NCBI RefSeq assembly: GCF_029962835.1
Contig: NC_080589.1
Location: 16,947,586-17,011,585 of the forward strand
Direction: 5' to 3'
DNA from: Magnolia sinica
Taxonomy: Eukaryota > Streptophyta > Magnoliopsida > Magnoliales > Magnoliaceae
DNA: 64,000 nt
Below, one piece after another: positions 1-10,616 of the stretch (position 1 is its first letter; the number at the start of each line of letters is the position of its first letter). The position numbers were made by a program, and so were the translations under genes. Below the pieces are notes generated by a model. It did no database searches. It was given only the letters and a program-made list of their open reading frames with translations, and had not been told where the DNA came from.

Positions 1-1040
1 CGTGTATTGGATAGACTCCGTCCCTTTCTCCACCGCAGCAGATGCTCTTTCGGTAGATATATGAAAATTTGAAAATGATCCTGTGCTCGCAGTGCACTGT
101 AAGTTACAGTGCTCCTGGTTGCATTGGGACACTTATATAGATTAATAATCAATCCGGACTGTTCATTAGATCAACCATATATTTCATTGCCTACCCTTGA
201 ATTTTATTTTGGATTGGAAATTCTAACCGTTCTATCCACCAGCCTACAAAATGAACAGCTAAGATAGTTTTGAGAAAAAAAAAAAGTAGGTCCAATCGAG
301 AAATTACGCAATCCACCCGTTGGGAGCCAGTATGGATTGTATAGGGTAGGAAGGAGTCACTATTTCCGGCGATCCTAACCATCCCATCATTGACTTGGAA
401 AACGGATGGATATAAAAAGAAGGCCAACATATTTATGGATTAGATCATAGGATGAGTGTGATTTTTTGCATCTTAGCCATTGAGTGTGTTCTGCGCCTAA
501 TGGACAGTTGAGATTGATGGGTTTCAGATCTGTCCTTTCATAAGGTGGGCAAATTTTACAAAACAAATGGGCGGCCAAAACAGTACAGAATTCTAGGTCA
601 TCGGCATGTTCTAACATCTTGGACAAAGTAATAAGTTGAACGGCATCTCAGGGTGCGAACGATCAGATCCACCTAATGGACGGCTTGGATCTTGCAAGCA
701 CGTGCCAAGATGGCACACGTGGTTGCATGTATTGAGCTGCCTCGTACACGCATGGGCGTGGTACGGTTGTAGTGCTCAAAGGAGAAAACGGCTGAGGGGA
801 TTCGAGCAGCAGAATAGATAGAAAAGGCGATCGCCGCAGATGCTTCTAGATTCGACCATTCAAAAGGTGGGCCCCCCTTTAACCGTATCGGACCCAAAAA
901 TCAGGCTGGTCCACTGATCATGCGGGCCACACAGACACAGGTCTTTGAGATGGATAGTTTGGAAAAATTGACCAAAAGTCTACATTCAGTGTATACGTGC
1001 GGGCCTCTGGTTGTACGCAGTGAATAAAACACTGGAGCTC
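1..1040. other. Non-coding upstream DNA, diverged repeats
   Basis: No coding region could be supported on either strand; the open frames are short, overlapping and resemble no family I know. The segment near 90-140 (core TAAGTTACAGTGCTCCT) resembles one near 45845-45890 (core TAAGTTACACTGCTCCTAG), so part of this stretch is a dispersed repeat. Confidence 0.5.
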
Positions 1041-1410
1041 TGTGGGGCCCATCGTGATGTGAATATAAAATCCACTCCGTCCATCGGTGCATCTTCTCAT
1101 ATTAACCGTAAAATACAAAATCAGACTTTCCAATACTCAGGTGGACCACACCACAGGAAATAATGTAACATCACGCCTAGGCTGATCAGCCAAGTTTTGG
1201 GTCAGGCTGATTTTCGGAGTGTCCAGTCATTCAGGTGAGGCCCACATGATGAACGGGTTGGATGGAATAAAAACAAGATGGTGGGCTTACGCAAATACCT
1301 TTGGCTGGCGTCCCTCCTCATTGTATTGTTCCTGTGGTGTGACCCAACTGAGATGTGGACCAAGCTGATGTTTGGCCCTGCACCTGATAATAGAAATGGA
1401 AAAGAAGAAT
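1041..1410. repeat. Diverged foldback repeat (GGGCCCAC family)
   Basis: The left arm contains TGTGGGGCCCATCGTGATG, a CCACTCCGTCCATC box and GTGGACCACACCACAGGAAA. The right part carries the same words in reverse orientation (TTCCTGTGGTGTGACCCA, GAGGCCCACATGATGAACG). This is the arm-loop-arm pattern of the foldback family seen in better copies at 7766-9828. Exact ends and a flanking duplication are not visible. Confidence 0.5.
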
Positions 1411-2160
1411 AAAGACAACAACAATCCACATTCAACTAAAATAATGCCAACGATTGGATGGCTGGGATCGAATCCAGGTGACTTTTAGAGCATATGTGAT
1501 TATGATGATTCCACCCAAAATGGGCCCATCAGATCAACGGTCTCAGTAATTGAACAGTGGCCCCATCTATACTGACTGAATATGTCAACATGGTATGCAA
1601 AATCATAATCCTGTGGATGGAATATGCCCAATGACTATCATAATCTTTCTTTGTGCCCTGCACACAGTCGGTTAAGAATAAAAATAAGAGACCCGTATCT
1701 AAGAAATATTTAGGTCATGGTCCATCCACGGCAAGAATCAAACGACCAACGGTTCAGATCACCGAAAAATGGGCCCCACTGCTTGTGTTGAAATGTTCGG
1801 TGGCATATCATATAATTCCTAATACGGTCTGATCCGTCTGTGAAACATAGCAATATTTTAATCGCGCCACGTGACCAAAAGCTAAACGAGAATAACTTCG
1901 ATGGCATCAAATGCTGATCGCGTGGGCCAATCCCAGTGGCCCACTTGCTATTAGACAGATAGGCTAATCCAACCGACCACAAAAAGAGAAAAAGGTCAAG
2001 GGCATTTCAAGTGCCTGAGCTTTTTTTCGGCATTTCCGTACCATGGACTATTGCCATTTCATGCAACTTTATATTTTCTACCTCCAAGGACATGTCTCCA
2101 TCAATGAATGATAAGGGTATATATTAAAATATTTAAAAGAAAACACATGCTCTCTCCCTC
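1411..2160. other. Intergenic DNA upstream of the glutaredoxin gene
   Basis: No supported coding region. The stretch runs into the glutaredoxin promoter and is pyrimidine-rich just before it (CTCTCTCCCTCCCACAG near 2151-2166). Scattered GGGCCCA words suggest old fragments of the foldback family. Confidence 0.4.
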
Positions 2161-2167
2161 CCACAGG

Positions 2168-2176
2168 TATAAATAG
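2168..2176 (+). promoter_or_regulatory. TATA box of the glutaredoxin gene
   Basis: TATAAATAG matches the plant TATA consensus. It lies about 220 bp before the start codon, so transcription would start near 2200 and leave a 5' leader of about 190 nt. A CT-rich stretch directly precedes it, as in many plant core promoters. The start site is inferred from spacing. Confidence 0.65.
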
Positions 2177-2388
2177 ACCATCATAGCACTTCAAATTCAT
2201 CACACCCAAAAGCTCACAAACATATCTTAGTTATCTTTACCCTTGTTTCTCCTACAAATCTTTCCAATTTTTCATAAATTGCACAAAACCATAGTCGAAT
2301 TGTGATCGACGTCGGCCGGATCTTTTGTAGTCTTTTATTTTCTATCTTATCTGGTAAAGGAGAGAAGACCTTCGACCGTTGTTTCACG

Positions 2389-2700
2389 ATGGATAGGGTG
2401 ATGAGATTGGTGTCCAAGAATGCGGTTGTGATCTTCAGCATGAGCTCTTGTTGCATGTGCCACTCAATCAAGCAGCTCTTCCGAGGGTTGGGAGTTAATG
2501 TAGTTGTTTACGAGCTTGACGAGGACACGAGGGGAAGAGAAATGGAGAATGTGCTCGTGAGGCTACTTGGTCGTAATCCACCTGTGCCTGCAGTGTTCAT
2601 AGGGGGTGAACTGGTAGGCCCTACTGACTCGGTAATGTCTCTCCACCTCAATGGGTCTCTAGTTCCAATGTTGAAAGCTGCTGGAGCACTCTGGCTCTGA
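2389..2700 (+). CDS. CC-type (class III, ROXY-like) glutaredoxin
   Basis: A 103-residue single-exon protein with the glutaredoxin fold. The active site is CCMC at residues 21-24 (after VVIFSMSS), diagnostic of the land-plant CC class. The glutathione-binding cis-proline segment VPAVFIGG is at 66-73, followed by [15 protein letters not shown]. The C-terminus is ALWL, the motif by which ROXY proteins of this class recruit TOPLESS-type co-repressors and act with TGA bZIP factors in nitrate, stress or floral programmes. The frame is open upstream to an ATG at 2302, but I chose the ATG at 2389: it gives [17 protein letters not shown], the normal N-terminus and length for the class, while the 29 extra residues match nothing. 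A TATA box lies about 220 bp upstream. No intron is needed, as is usual for the class. All key residues are present, so it looks functional; the particular ROXY ortholog is not assigned. Confidence 0.93.
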   Translation: MDRVMRLVSKNAVVIFSMSSCCMCHSIKQLFRGLGVNVVVYELDEDTRGREMENVLVRLLGRNPPVPAVFIGGELVGPTDSVMSLHLNGSLVPMLKAAGALWL

Positions 2701-3036
2701 AATCATGTAAAACAATAAGTTCAAAAGAAGAAAGTTTTTGAATTAGTTATCAGTACATTTCAAATATATATATAAGTACATTTCTGTTACTTGTGCTGCC
2801 TATAGAGAATCGAAGAGCACACATCTTCCAACATCCCAAATGGTTGGTGGGAATCTTGATGTGCATTTGAAAATAGGCTTTTGAATTTTTAAATGAATAT
2901 AGATGCGGATGAGCTACCTTTAAATGATGGGAGGTAATGTGCTCACCGACTCCCCTTACCTTAAAGGAGCATCCAAGTCATGCTTGTAGTTTAAATTTAA
3001 ATTAAGAAGATGTGCATATGCATGGAGAGAGGCCTA
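2701..3036 (+). other. 3' flank of the glutaredoxin gene
   Basis: AT-rich DNA after the stop codon. AATAAG at about 2714 and similar AT-rich words could serve as polyadenylation signals, which are loosely defined in plants. No further gene is seen before the MITE at 3037. Confidence 0.4.
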
Positions 3037-3434
3037 GGGCCTATTTGGCCGGGCAGATTGGATGGGATTGGAAGGGATTGGAAGATAGATCCAAGGGATT
3101 GGCTAGGCGGGCCAAACAGACACAAGATCCTGATCCCGGGATATAGCAATCCCATGGATCTTAAGACAATCCACTAACATCACTATCGTTACCTTTAAAT
3201 CCCATCCAATCCACCCTAATCCCTTCAAAATTCTCTGGGACGTGTTTGGTTCAAGGGATTGAAAGGGATTGGAAGGTTTAATCCCGGGAATGGCCGGGCA
3301 TGCCAAACAGACCAGATATAGCAATCCCATAGATCTTGCACCAGTCCATTGACGCAGCTATCATTACCTTGAAATCCGTGCAATCCACTCTAATACCATC
3401 CAATCCCATCCAATCTGCCCGGCCAAACAGGCCC
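3037..3434. mobile_element. MITE with long terminal inverted repeats (PIF/Harbinger-like?)
   Basis: A 398-bp element starts GGGCCTATTTGGCCGGGCAG and ends with the near-perfect inverse, CTGCCCGGCCAAACAGGCCC; inward the arms continue as ATTGGATGGGATTGG and its inverse. The GGGCCTGTTTGG terminus recalls Tourist-type (PIF/Harbinger) MITEs. Flanks read CTA on the left and TAG on the right, so a 3-bp CTA duplication is possible if the boundary shifts by one base. The middle holds a second GTGTTTGG...GGGATTGGAAGG segment, suggesting a nested or duplicated copy. It carries no coding sequence. Confidence 0.8.
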
Positions 3435-5079
3435 TAGAGTCTTAACATGTATTTTAAAATGGAGTTTACTAGGATACATTGCCATGAGTGTGTTTACAGT
3501 ACATTTCATCAGGACATAGCCTTTGGATTTAGATTCTTTTCATTGATCCCAACCGTTCAAATGATTGGCCTCTCATTGAATAAGGGAGTGGAGTCAGATA
3601 TCATTGAGTTTCATCAATGTAATATGGTTTCATTTCATTGGCCCGCCAAACATTTATCAGAGAATGACCCACTATCTTTCTAAAGGTTGATATGTTGAGT
3701 ATGTACTTGAAGATATCTCTGATTAACCAATAAAATAGCACCACATCATAGGGTTGAATCTAAAGAACTAAGTTTGGGTAGGGTTGAAATGATTTAACTT
3801 GGGAGGTTTTATTTATTGGTATCCACCATGTAAAGTGAAAGCCATCATATGGACAGTTTGGATAAGTGGAAGATAAAGCTTATTCAAGGTTAAAGTCTCA
3901 ATGTATCCTGCTGCAACAGGTAGGTATGTTTTCAGGTGATCTTAGCCTTCAATTTTTAAAGCTGAATGTAAGCCATTGAAAATTATATTCACTTTGCTGT
4001 AAATTATATATAAATGGTGATGATCACAATCTTCCATTCAGCTTAAGTTTCTTATGGTGGACTTATAGCGTATAGTCCACAACATGGACGGTTCTGATGA
4101 AGGGACCACTCAGCATGTTGCCCCTATAGGGGGTGCGACACACGCTGGGACTTGAGTCGCAATGGAGGGAAAATGAACTCTCCAGTGAGCACTGACTCTC
4201 AGTGCACACTCGAAGTATATGTCTGTAACTCTGTTGAAGATAGTCATAATGAGAGAACCTTAACTTCGTAGGGGCCCAGCCCACGTTCTCTTGCTGACCG
4301 TCGTGTATTAGGACACTTCAGATGGATTACTGAACAACCGCATCTAATGGGCTCAGCCCAATCACTCTATTTGATTGACCAGACTAAAAGGCTAGGTGGG
4401 CCAGTGTGACTAGTGGGTTTTGAACCGAGCCCCAAACAGACTCAATAGACCGAGCCGGAGAGCCCATCCAACCTATCATCCAAAGCCAGAACGTATCGTG
4501 CCATACGAACCGGTTTAAAGCCCTCGTAATATCGATCCGGCTTAAAGGCTCGATTGCTGTATCGGACCGATATGAGCCAATAAGACGTGTTTTGGGCTGT
4601 GACTGATACTGTATAGTGAAACCATCCAGCTGATCCAACCTGTCTCGAGCCAGTGGTTTACAGAGTCGGGCTGAGCCTTTAGACTTGGGCCCAATATTCG
4701 GTTTGTGGGCCCAAGGACAGGCCTGGACCCATCCCTCCAGCCTCGAGACATACCCAACCAAACCCATGCTCTGTGGGGCCCGCCATGATGTGTGTGTTTT
4801 ACCCTCACTATCCGTCCATTTTGACCGATCATTTTAGCACAAAAGGAGGCAGATCCAAGGCTCAAGTGGACCACACTTGCCTTAGATCTGTTCTTTTTTG
4901 GGATCCTACCCTAATAGGATCTGACAAAATGGGTGGACGGCATGGATAAAACGCATATGTCAAGTTGGACCCGGACCTCGCAGAGCCAGGTTGCAATCCC
5001 CATCGAGCTAAACTGGGGATTTCGGGTGGCCCGACATGGAGCAATTCGGGTGGTTGTTGAGACTTCAGGGTGTATTTGC
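3435..5079. other. Non-coding, repeat-derived DNA
   Basis: No coding region could be supported. Pieces of the foldback family are recognisable, for example CTGTGGGGCCCGCCATGATG near 4770 followed by a TCCGTCCATTTTGACC box. The 4400-4760 part is relatively GC-rich, but I recognise no protein in it on either strand. Confidence 0.4.
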
Positions 5080-5808
5080 GTGGATTAGGTGCGGGCCTTA
5101 CCGTGGGGCCCACCTTCATGTATGTATTCTATATTCACACCATTCACACCGTCCATCGGTTTTGCCTGTTCAATTTAGTGCATGAGTTAGTAAACGAAGC
5201 AAATCTAATTCCCAGGTGACCACATTATAGGAATGAAAGTCTTTGTGGAAGAGTGAGGGCTCAAGATGTAACAGTCTACACGATATGAGACCTCCACAAA
5301 GTTGAGGATGAAAAACGGTCCACTTAACCACTATTAGAACATATGGATATAATCACCCTTCTGATTTTACCATATAAATGGCCTAGATTGTTCAAAGGAT
5401 AAGATGGACGGACATATATCAATGGAATATGATTTGGAGTTTGGATGATACAAAAATTATATGGTGTTATAAACAAAAGTAAAAATGATTTCTTTTTTAA
5501 AAAAAGGGCTAAACCTTGTTGGAACCGCCCGCTAATGATTGCCCAAATAACACTGGTCGCCTATTAACAGACCACTAAGTTTTGGTCCTTAGGAAGTTTT
5601 TAATTATAGGGCGTTTAATCACTGTTGTTTCCTTTAGGATGGTATGGTCCACCTGAGTTTGGATCTTCTTTATTTTTGAGCTCATGTGCTTAAATTATCT
5701 GGCAAAGCGGATGGACGGTGTGGATATACAATAAATACATCTAGGTGGGGCCCATGGTAAGGGCTGCACTGTCTTGGGTGAGGCCGGGGCCACACCTAAT
5801 CCGCTCCC
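5080..5808. repeat. Foldback element with GGATTAGGTG ends
   Basis: The left end reads TGGATTAGGTGCGGGCC, then CCGTGGGGCCCACCTTCATG and a CACCGTCCATCGG box. The right end has the inverse order: GGATGGACGGTGTGGATA, AGGTGGGGCCCATGG, then CACACCTAATCCGCTCCC. The whole is an arm-loop-arm structure of about 730 bp. The outer word GGAGCGGATTAGG resembles the GGAACGGATTGG end of the copies at 8493 and 9310, so it probably belongs to the same superfamily. No clean flanking duplication was found. Confidence 0.55.
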
Positions 5809-7618
5809 ATGGTTCAGTGATCCAGACCATTGGTGTGTGGGCCAATGCTGTAGATTGAAATCTCAGTTTAAGAGATTCTAGCCACCAACCTTGGCCCTGT
5901 TTTCAGTGGCAGACCACTACCAGAACGATCTATGAGTGGGCCACCAGTTGAAAGTCCATGACCGTCCGTTTGATGAGATTATGTTTCAACCAAAATGGGG
6001 CCTAAATACAAGTTTGGGCCACATTTTGGATGGTCTGGATTGCATGCATACATCCCACGTGGAAACTAGATGACTTGGGGCGCCAGAGTGTGCACTTATC
6101 TAATTGGACAAAAAAATACCTAATTAATATAGAGTTAACAGTCCGGCGCCTTTTTTAAAATAAAATTCAATAAGCTACCTCTTCCCATTACCTTTGCTTA
6201 GATTTCTAATCAATTTTTTATCGGCAGCCGTGCAAGCAAATGGGTTAGAGGCCAAGGTAAGCCTGATAGTGATGTTTATATGAAATCCACCATGCACTCA
6301 AAAGTTTATGAGAAATACATTCCATCCATCCGTTTTTCAAGCTAATTTTAGGTAATGCGACCAAAATTAATGTGAATCAAAAACTTAAACAGGCCACATG
6401 AGAGGAAATAGAGGGGATTTAGTGACCACCCTTGAAGTATTTATACTGCCACAAAAGTTTTGTATGGGTGTATGTTTTCGGTGTTTTCACTTCGTCCGGT
6501 GAAAATGAACTTATAAACGATTTGGATGGCAACATCATTGTGGAGCCTAAGAAGGTTTCAGCGGTAGGAATTCCTCTTCCCAGACCCGCGTTTTGTAGAC
6601 TCCTCGTTCTTTGTTGAATGCCCTAAAATGTGCTATAAAAAAAATGGATGAACAGGTTGGATTTATCATATACATATAATACTCACCTTCCAAATTATTT
6701 TTGTTAGTTTGGCCCACCTGAATCATGGATGGCCTTGATGTTTAGGCCCCAAATCTAAATTTTGGTATGGGGTTTAATTGTAATGGATTTCATATAATCA
6801 TTGTGATGGGCCCTTATAAATCAAAGGTGGACATGTCTCTTAATTATTTTCTTTGGTATAGTCTACCTAAATCATCAATTAATCTATTTTTTTTCCTCCG
6901 AATTTAACTTATATAATGGTTGAAGAGGAATTCATATGGAAATCACGGTGGGCCAGGTGAAAATCAAAGGAGGCCCTTTCATTGAATTCTCTTTTTTCTC
7001 ACATAGGCCGGTTTGTTTAATCATTTCCTATTGTAAACGCGTGGGAAAATGAAATCATTACACTCTACCATCATTTGGACAAAAGGTTCAAATGCATAGT
7101 CAAAAGTAGCCGCCTTGTGTCAATGTAAGGGCATGGTCCCTAGGTAATTGGGACTACATTTGGAGGTTGCTGCGAGAAGAGATGTATGATAGTCTGCAGG
7201 AGTAAACTGCGTCGTATATACCCGATATCTCCTGTGCACTAACGACCCTTCGTTCACGCTTCTTGTAAGAAATAAAAATAAGCCACAAATAACATTAGCC
7301 ACAGGGGTTATGGAATTGACAGTTTGGATCATAAAGAAATGTATCAGGTGGATCCCATCATAGTTGGGTGTGCATAATCTTACGATGACCTGCAAAGTAT
7401 CATATAACAAGAATAAGTCGCATTCCAAATGGGATCTCTCTCCCGGTGATAGGTGTGGGCATGTTTGGACGCTAAGAGTTCGATGATGGGAGGGACACTC
7501 GGCCGTGGATCAGGTTATAAAGAGTAGTGGCCCCCCTCTCCACTCACTCGGTCTAAGGACTTGAAAAGCACCAACGATCGCAGTGGGGCTGGCTAACGGT
7601 GAAGTGTGAACTGACTGG
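5809..7618. other. Non-coding DNA with old repeat fragments
   Basis: No gene supported. Foldback-family words recur at 6270-6420 and 6640-6990 (CATCCATCCGTTTTTCAAGC, TGGCCCACCTGAATCATGG). The short open frame at 6432-6617 lies within repeat-like sequence and has no recognisable motif. Confidence 0.4.
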
Positions 7619-7720
7619 ATCCTTACTCTTGCTCGGGTGGTAGACTCTCAGGAGTTTCAACTCCCGGACAAGGGTTCGAGTGCCCATAGGTGGTGAAATT
7701 CCACTAGCTAACAAAAAAAA
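7619..7720 (+). mobile_element. tRNA-derived SINE head
   Basis: The sequence has an RNA polymerase III internal promoter: an A-box-like GGTGGTAGACTC near 7638, and about 30 bp later a B box, GGGTTCGAGTGCC (7671-7683). It ends in an A-rich tail (CTAACAAAAAAAAACCC). A real tRNA gene is unlikely because the acceptor stem does not pair. The same sequence recurs inverted at 9035-9113, which supports a SINE. Confidence 0.6.
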
Positions 7721-7765
7721 ACCCAACGGTGGCGCGAGTGAGAATGAGCGAAAGGTATTGCACAC

Positions 7766-8286
7766 GGAAGCGGATCGGGTACTGAGTAACTCAGTACGAG
7801 TAAACTCTATGGGGTCCACCGTGATTTAAATATTTTATCTAATCTGTCCATCCATTTTAAGAGATAATTTAAGGGCCTGGCACCAAAAATGAAATATATC
7901 CAAATCTCAAGTAGACCTCGCCACGGAAACAGTATGAATTGAAATTCTACCATTGAAAATTTCTAGGAGCCACGGAAGTTTTGGATCAAGCTGATATTTG
8001 TGTTTTCCCTTCATCCATGTCTTTGTGATCTTATGAACAGGTTGGATGTCAAATAAACATCACTGTGGAGCCTAGCAAGGATTCAACGGTGGAAGTCATT
8101 ATTCCCACTGATTCCTTAGGTGTGGTACACTTAAGCTTTGGGCATAATTATATTTTGGACTCGATTACTAAAATGATCTGGAAAAACAGATGGACGGCAT
8201 GGATAACCGACATGCATTCATAGTATGCCCAACTGAGTTTACTCAGTACGATGAAAGCGTACTGACACAGTACGCAATCCGATTTC
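7766..8286. mobile_element. Foldback MULE-like MITE, copy 1
   Basis: A 521-bp non-coding foldback element. It begins GGAAGCGGATCGGGTACTGA and ends TCAGTACGCAATCCGATTTC-like sequence in inverse order. Flanks are ATTGCACAC (7757-7765) and GTTGCACAC (8287-8295), a 9-bp duplication with one mismatch. Long inverted arms plus a 9-bp duplication are typical of Mutator-like non-autonomous elements. The arms carry the family words GGGGTCCACCGTGATT and GATGGACGGCATGGATAA; the loop carries AAGTTTTGGATCAAGCTGAT. Confidence 0.75.
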
Positions 8287-8492
8287 GTTGCACACATCAT
8301 ATATTCTCTAGCTAGTTTTTTAAATGCCATAAATGGCCAACTCAAGTTCGCAAGTGTCTCTCCAATCCACCCTTTCATATGCATGTGATTCTTGTTACAA
8401 CGTGTATACATTTTAACATACGGTATCAGAGCCTTTTTTTTTTTTTTACACGCGCGCACACACAACCCCACACGCTCACGCTAGTGGAATTG

Positions 8493-9020
8493 GGAACGGA
8501 TTGGCTACTTCCCTGACACCAGCCAATGGCTGGTGGTTGGTGTTATGTGGGCCCCACTATAATGGATGTGTTTCATTCATGCCATTCATCTATTTTTAGA
8601 GATAATTTTATAATATGAGACCAAAAATGAGATATATCTCAGTCTCAAATGGATCACGTCACAGGAAACACTGTTGAATGAGCGTCGATCATTAAAAACA
8701 TTTTGCTGGCCATAAAAGTTTTGGATCAAGCTGATTTTTGTTTTCCCTTCATCCGGGCTTGTATGACCTAATCAAAAGATTGGATGTCAAATAAACAGTA
8801 CAGTGGGCCTTAGGAGGATTTTAATGGGGGGATATCCAATCGCTATTGTTTTCATGTGGTGTGGACCACATGAGATTTATATACCTTTGAGTTTTGGAAT
8901 AAAACCTTAAAATGATCTTTAAAAATGTATGAACAGGATGGATGAAACACATACATCATGGTAGGGCCCACAGAGCACCGACCACGGCCTGGTGGCAGGG
9001 GGAGTAGCCCATCCGTTTCC
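8493..9020. mobile_element. Foldback MULE-like MITE, copy 2 (10-bp duplication)
   Basis: A 528-bp element between two exact copies of AGTGGAATTG (8483-8492 and 9021-9030). It begins GGAACGGATTGGCTACTTCC and ends with the inverse, GGAGTAGCCCATCCGTTTCC. A small internal hairpin, CCAGCCAATGGCTGG, lies near the left end. Inward the arms read GTGGGCCCCACTATAATGG and CATACATCATGGTAGGGCCC. The perfect duplication makes this the best-defined copy in the window. It carries no coding capacity, so it would need a transposase supplied elsewhere. Confidence 0.88.
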
Positions 9021-9034
9021 AGTGGAATTGACCG

Positions 9035-9113
9035 CATATGGGTACTCAAACCCTTACCAGGCGTTGAAACTCCTTGGAGTCTACCACCGGAGCAAGAGTA
9101 ATGACCCATATGG
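9035..9113 (-). mobile_element. tRNA-derived SINE head, inverted copy
   Basis: Read on the minus strand it repeats the 7619-7720 SINE: ATTACTCTTGCTC, then GGTGGTAGACTCC (A-box-like), then GGGTTTGAGTACCC (B-box-like). It lies immediately beside the right duplication of the MITE at 8493-9020. It is more diverged at the B box than the first copy. Confidence 0.55.
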
Positions 9114-9309
9114 TATCAGATCTTTCCCCGTGCATCTGTCATGGTGGATTAGGCTCTTTAAGCCCCATTCATGTCGTTTCCCTCTTCTTCTCTACACGTT
9201 AGCAATAGTAGTGACGACCGCCTACAATCCCCTCTTTTTAAAACTTTTTTCTTTTGTTTTTCTTTTTTCAGCATATCAATAGAATCACCGGGGACTAGCG
9301 AGCTCAGTG

Positions 9310-9828
9310 GGAAATGGATTGGCTACTCCCCCTGACACCAGCCAATGGCTGGTGGTCGGTGCTCTGTGGGCCCCACCATGATTTATATTTTTCATCCATG
9401 CTGTCCAACTATTTTTATAGGTCATTTTATGATATCAGACCAAAAATGAGGTATATACAAATCTCAAGTGGACCACATTACAGGAAACAGTGTTGAATGA
9501 GCGTCGAACATTAAAAACATTTTGAGGGCCATAAAAGTTTTGGATCAAGTTGATTTTTGTTTTTTCCCTCCATCTGTGCCTGCATGACCTAATCAAAATA
9601 TTGGATATCAAATAAACAGTAAATTGGGCCTTAGGAGGATTCTAATGGTGGATATCCAATCAATATTGTTTTCATGTGGTGTGGTCCACCTGAGATTTAT
9701 ATCCCTCTCATTTTTGGTACCCAGCCTTAAAATGATCTGTAAAAATGGATGAACAGAATGGATGAAATACATACATCATGGTGGGGCCCACAGATCACCG
9801 ACCACCAGCCCAGTAGCCAATCCGTTCC
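9310..9828. mobile_element. Foldback MULE-like MITE, copy 3
   Basis: A 519-bp element closely similar along its whole length to the copy at 8493-9020. It begins GGAAATGGATTGGCTACTCC and ends GCCCAGTAGCCAATCCGTTCC in inverse order. Flanks are GAGCTCAGTG (9300-9309) and AAGCTCGGTG (9829-9838), a 10-bp duplication with two mismatches. The left hairpin CCAGCCAATGGCTGG is kept; the right arm has lost part of the matching segment. Confidence 0.85.
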
Positions 9829-10039
9829 AAGCTCGGTGTTGCCGTACGATTGTAAGGGAGGCGACAGCACTAGTCGTGTTCTAACATCCATGAGAGGGAT
9901 TGTGGAAAAGACACCTTGCTTTTGGGTTCGAGTGACAGGTCTGCATTTTTGTAATGGGCTTGTCAATTTTTTATTTGCCTGCCATCTTGTTAATAGACCT
10001 GTATGCCTCCATGCCCACATTTATAAAGCTTCTGCACGT

Positions 10040-10616
10040 CACACCAGCTGTATAGCTGTTGTATTGACGCCAGCAAATTTTGTGGGTGACGTAATTGTTA
10101 TATTCAAACCATCCACCCATTTGGAAAGCCCGTGCCAAGGCTTGAGACAAAAAGTAAGTATAGATATAACTATCAAGTGGACCATTTAAAAAAACAATAA
10201 GGAATTGAACGTCTACAATTGAAGCCCTTTTTGGAGTCACATGAGTTGTGGATCAATATAAAATTTATTTTTCCTCTTCATTCAAGACTCTGTGACCTTA
10301 TGAACAGATTGGATGGAAAGTAAACATTATGGTAGTCCCTGTGAATTTTTTGACAGTGAAAATCATTATCTCCGCAGCTATTTGTGGTATGGTCCGTTAA
10401 TATTTAGCTATAATTCATTTTTTAAATAATGCTCTAAAATGAACTCTAAAAATAGATGAACGGTATAGATATAATAAATACATCACTGTGGAGCCATGTA
10501 ACTTTGATCTCCTTTGAACAGTTAGTAGAACCCGGAGTGTCAGTGCTCGGCTTGGCACGACACGTACCAACAACAGCTATATAGCTGGTTTGTGGTACAC
10601 CCTCCAATCCGCTTCC
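10040..10616. repeat. Foldback element, right end intact
   Basis: The right end reads CCTCCAATCCGCTTCC, the inverse of the GGAAGCGGATTGG terminus of this superfamily. Just inside, AACAGCTATATAGCTGGTTT pairs with ACCAGCTGTATAGCTGTTGT near 10041-10060. The middle has the usual loop words (AGTGGACCATTT, TGTGGATCAATATAAA). The left terminus is missing, so no duplication can be read. Confidence 0.55.

Noticed and set aside
6432-6617. 61-codon open frame as a small gene
   Set aside because: It lies in foldback-family sequence, with no promoter and no recognisable motif.
7619-7720. A tRNA gene
   Set aside because: A- and B-box-like words are present, but the acceptor stem does not pair, no proper cloverleaf forms, and a second diverged copy exists; a SINE head fits better.
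8422-8433. GGTATCAGAGCC as a copia primer-binding site
   Set aside because: The word matches the tRNA-Met type site, but no LTR end or coding region flanks it convincingly; a second weaker match near 9111 is also isolated.
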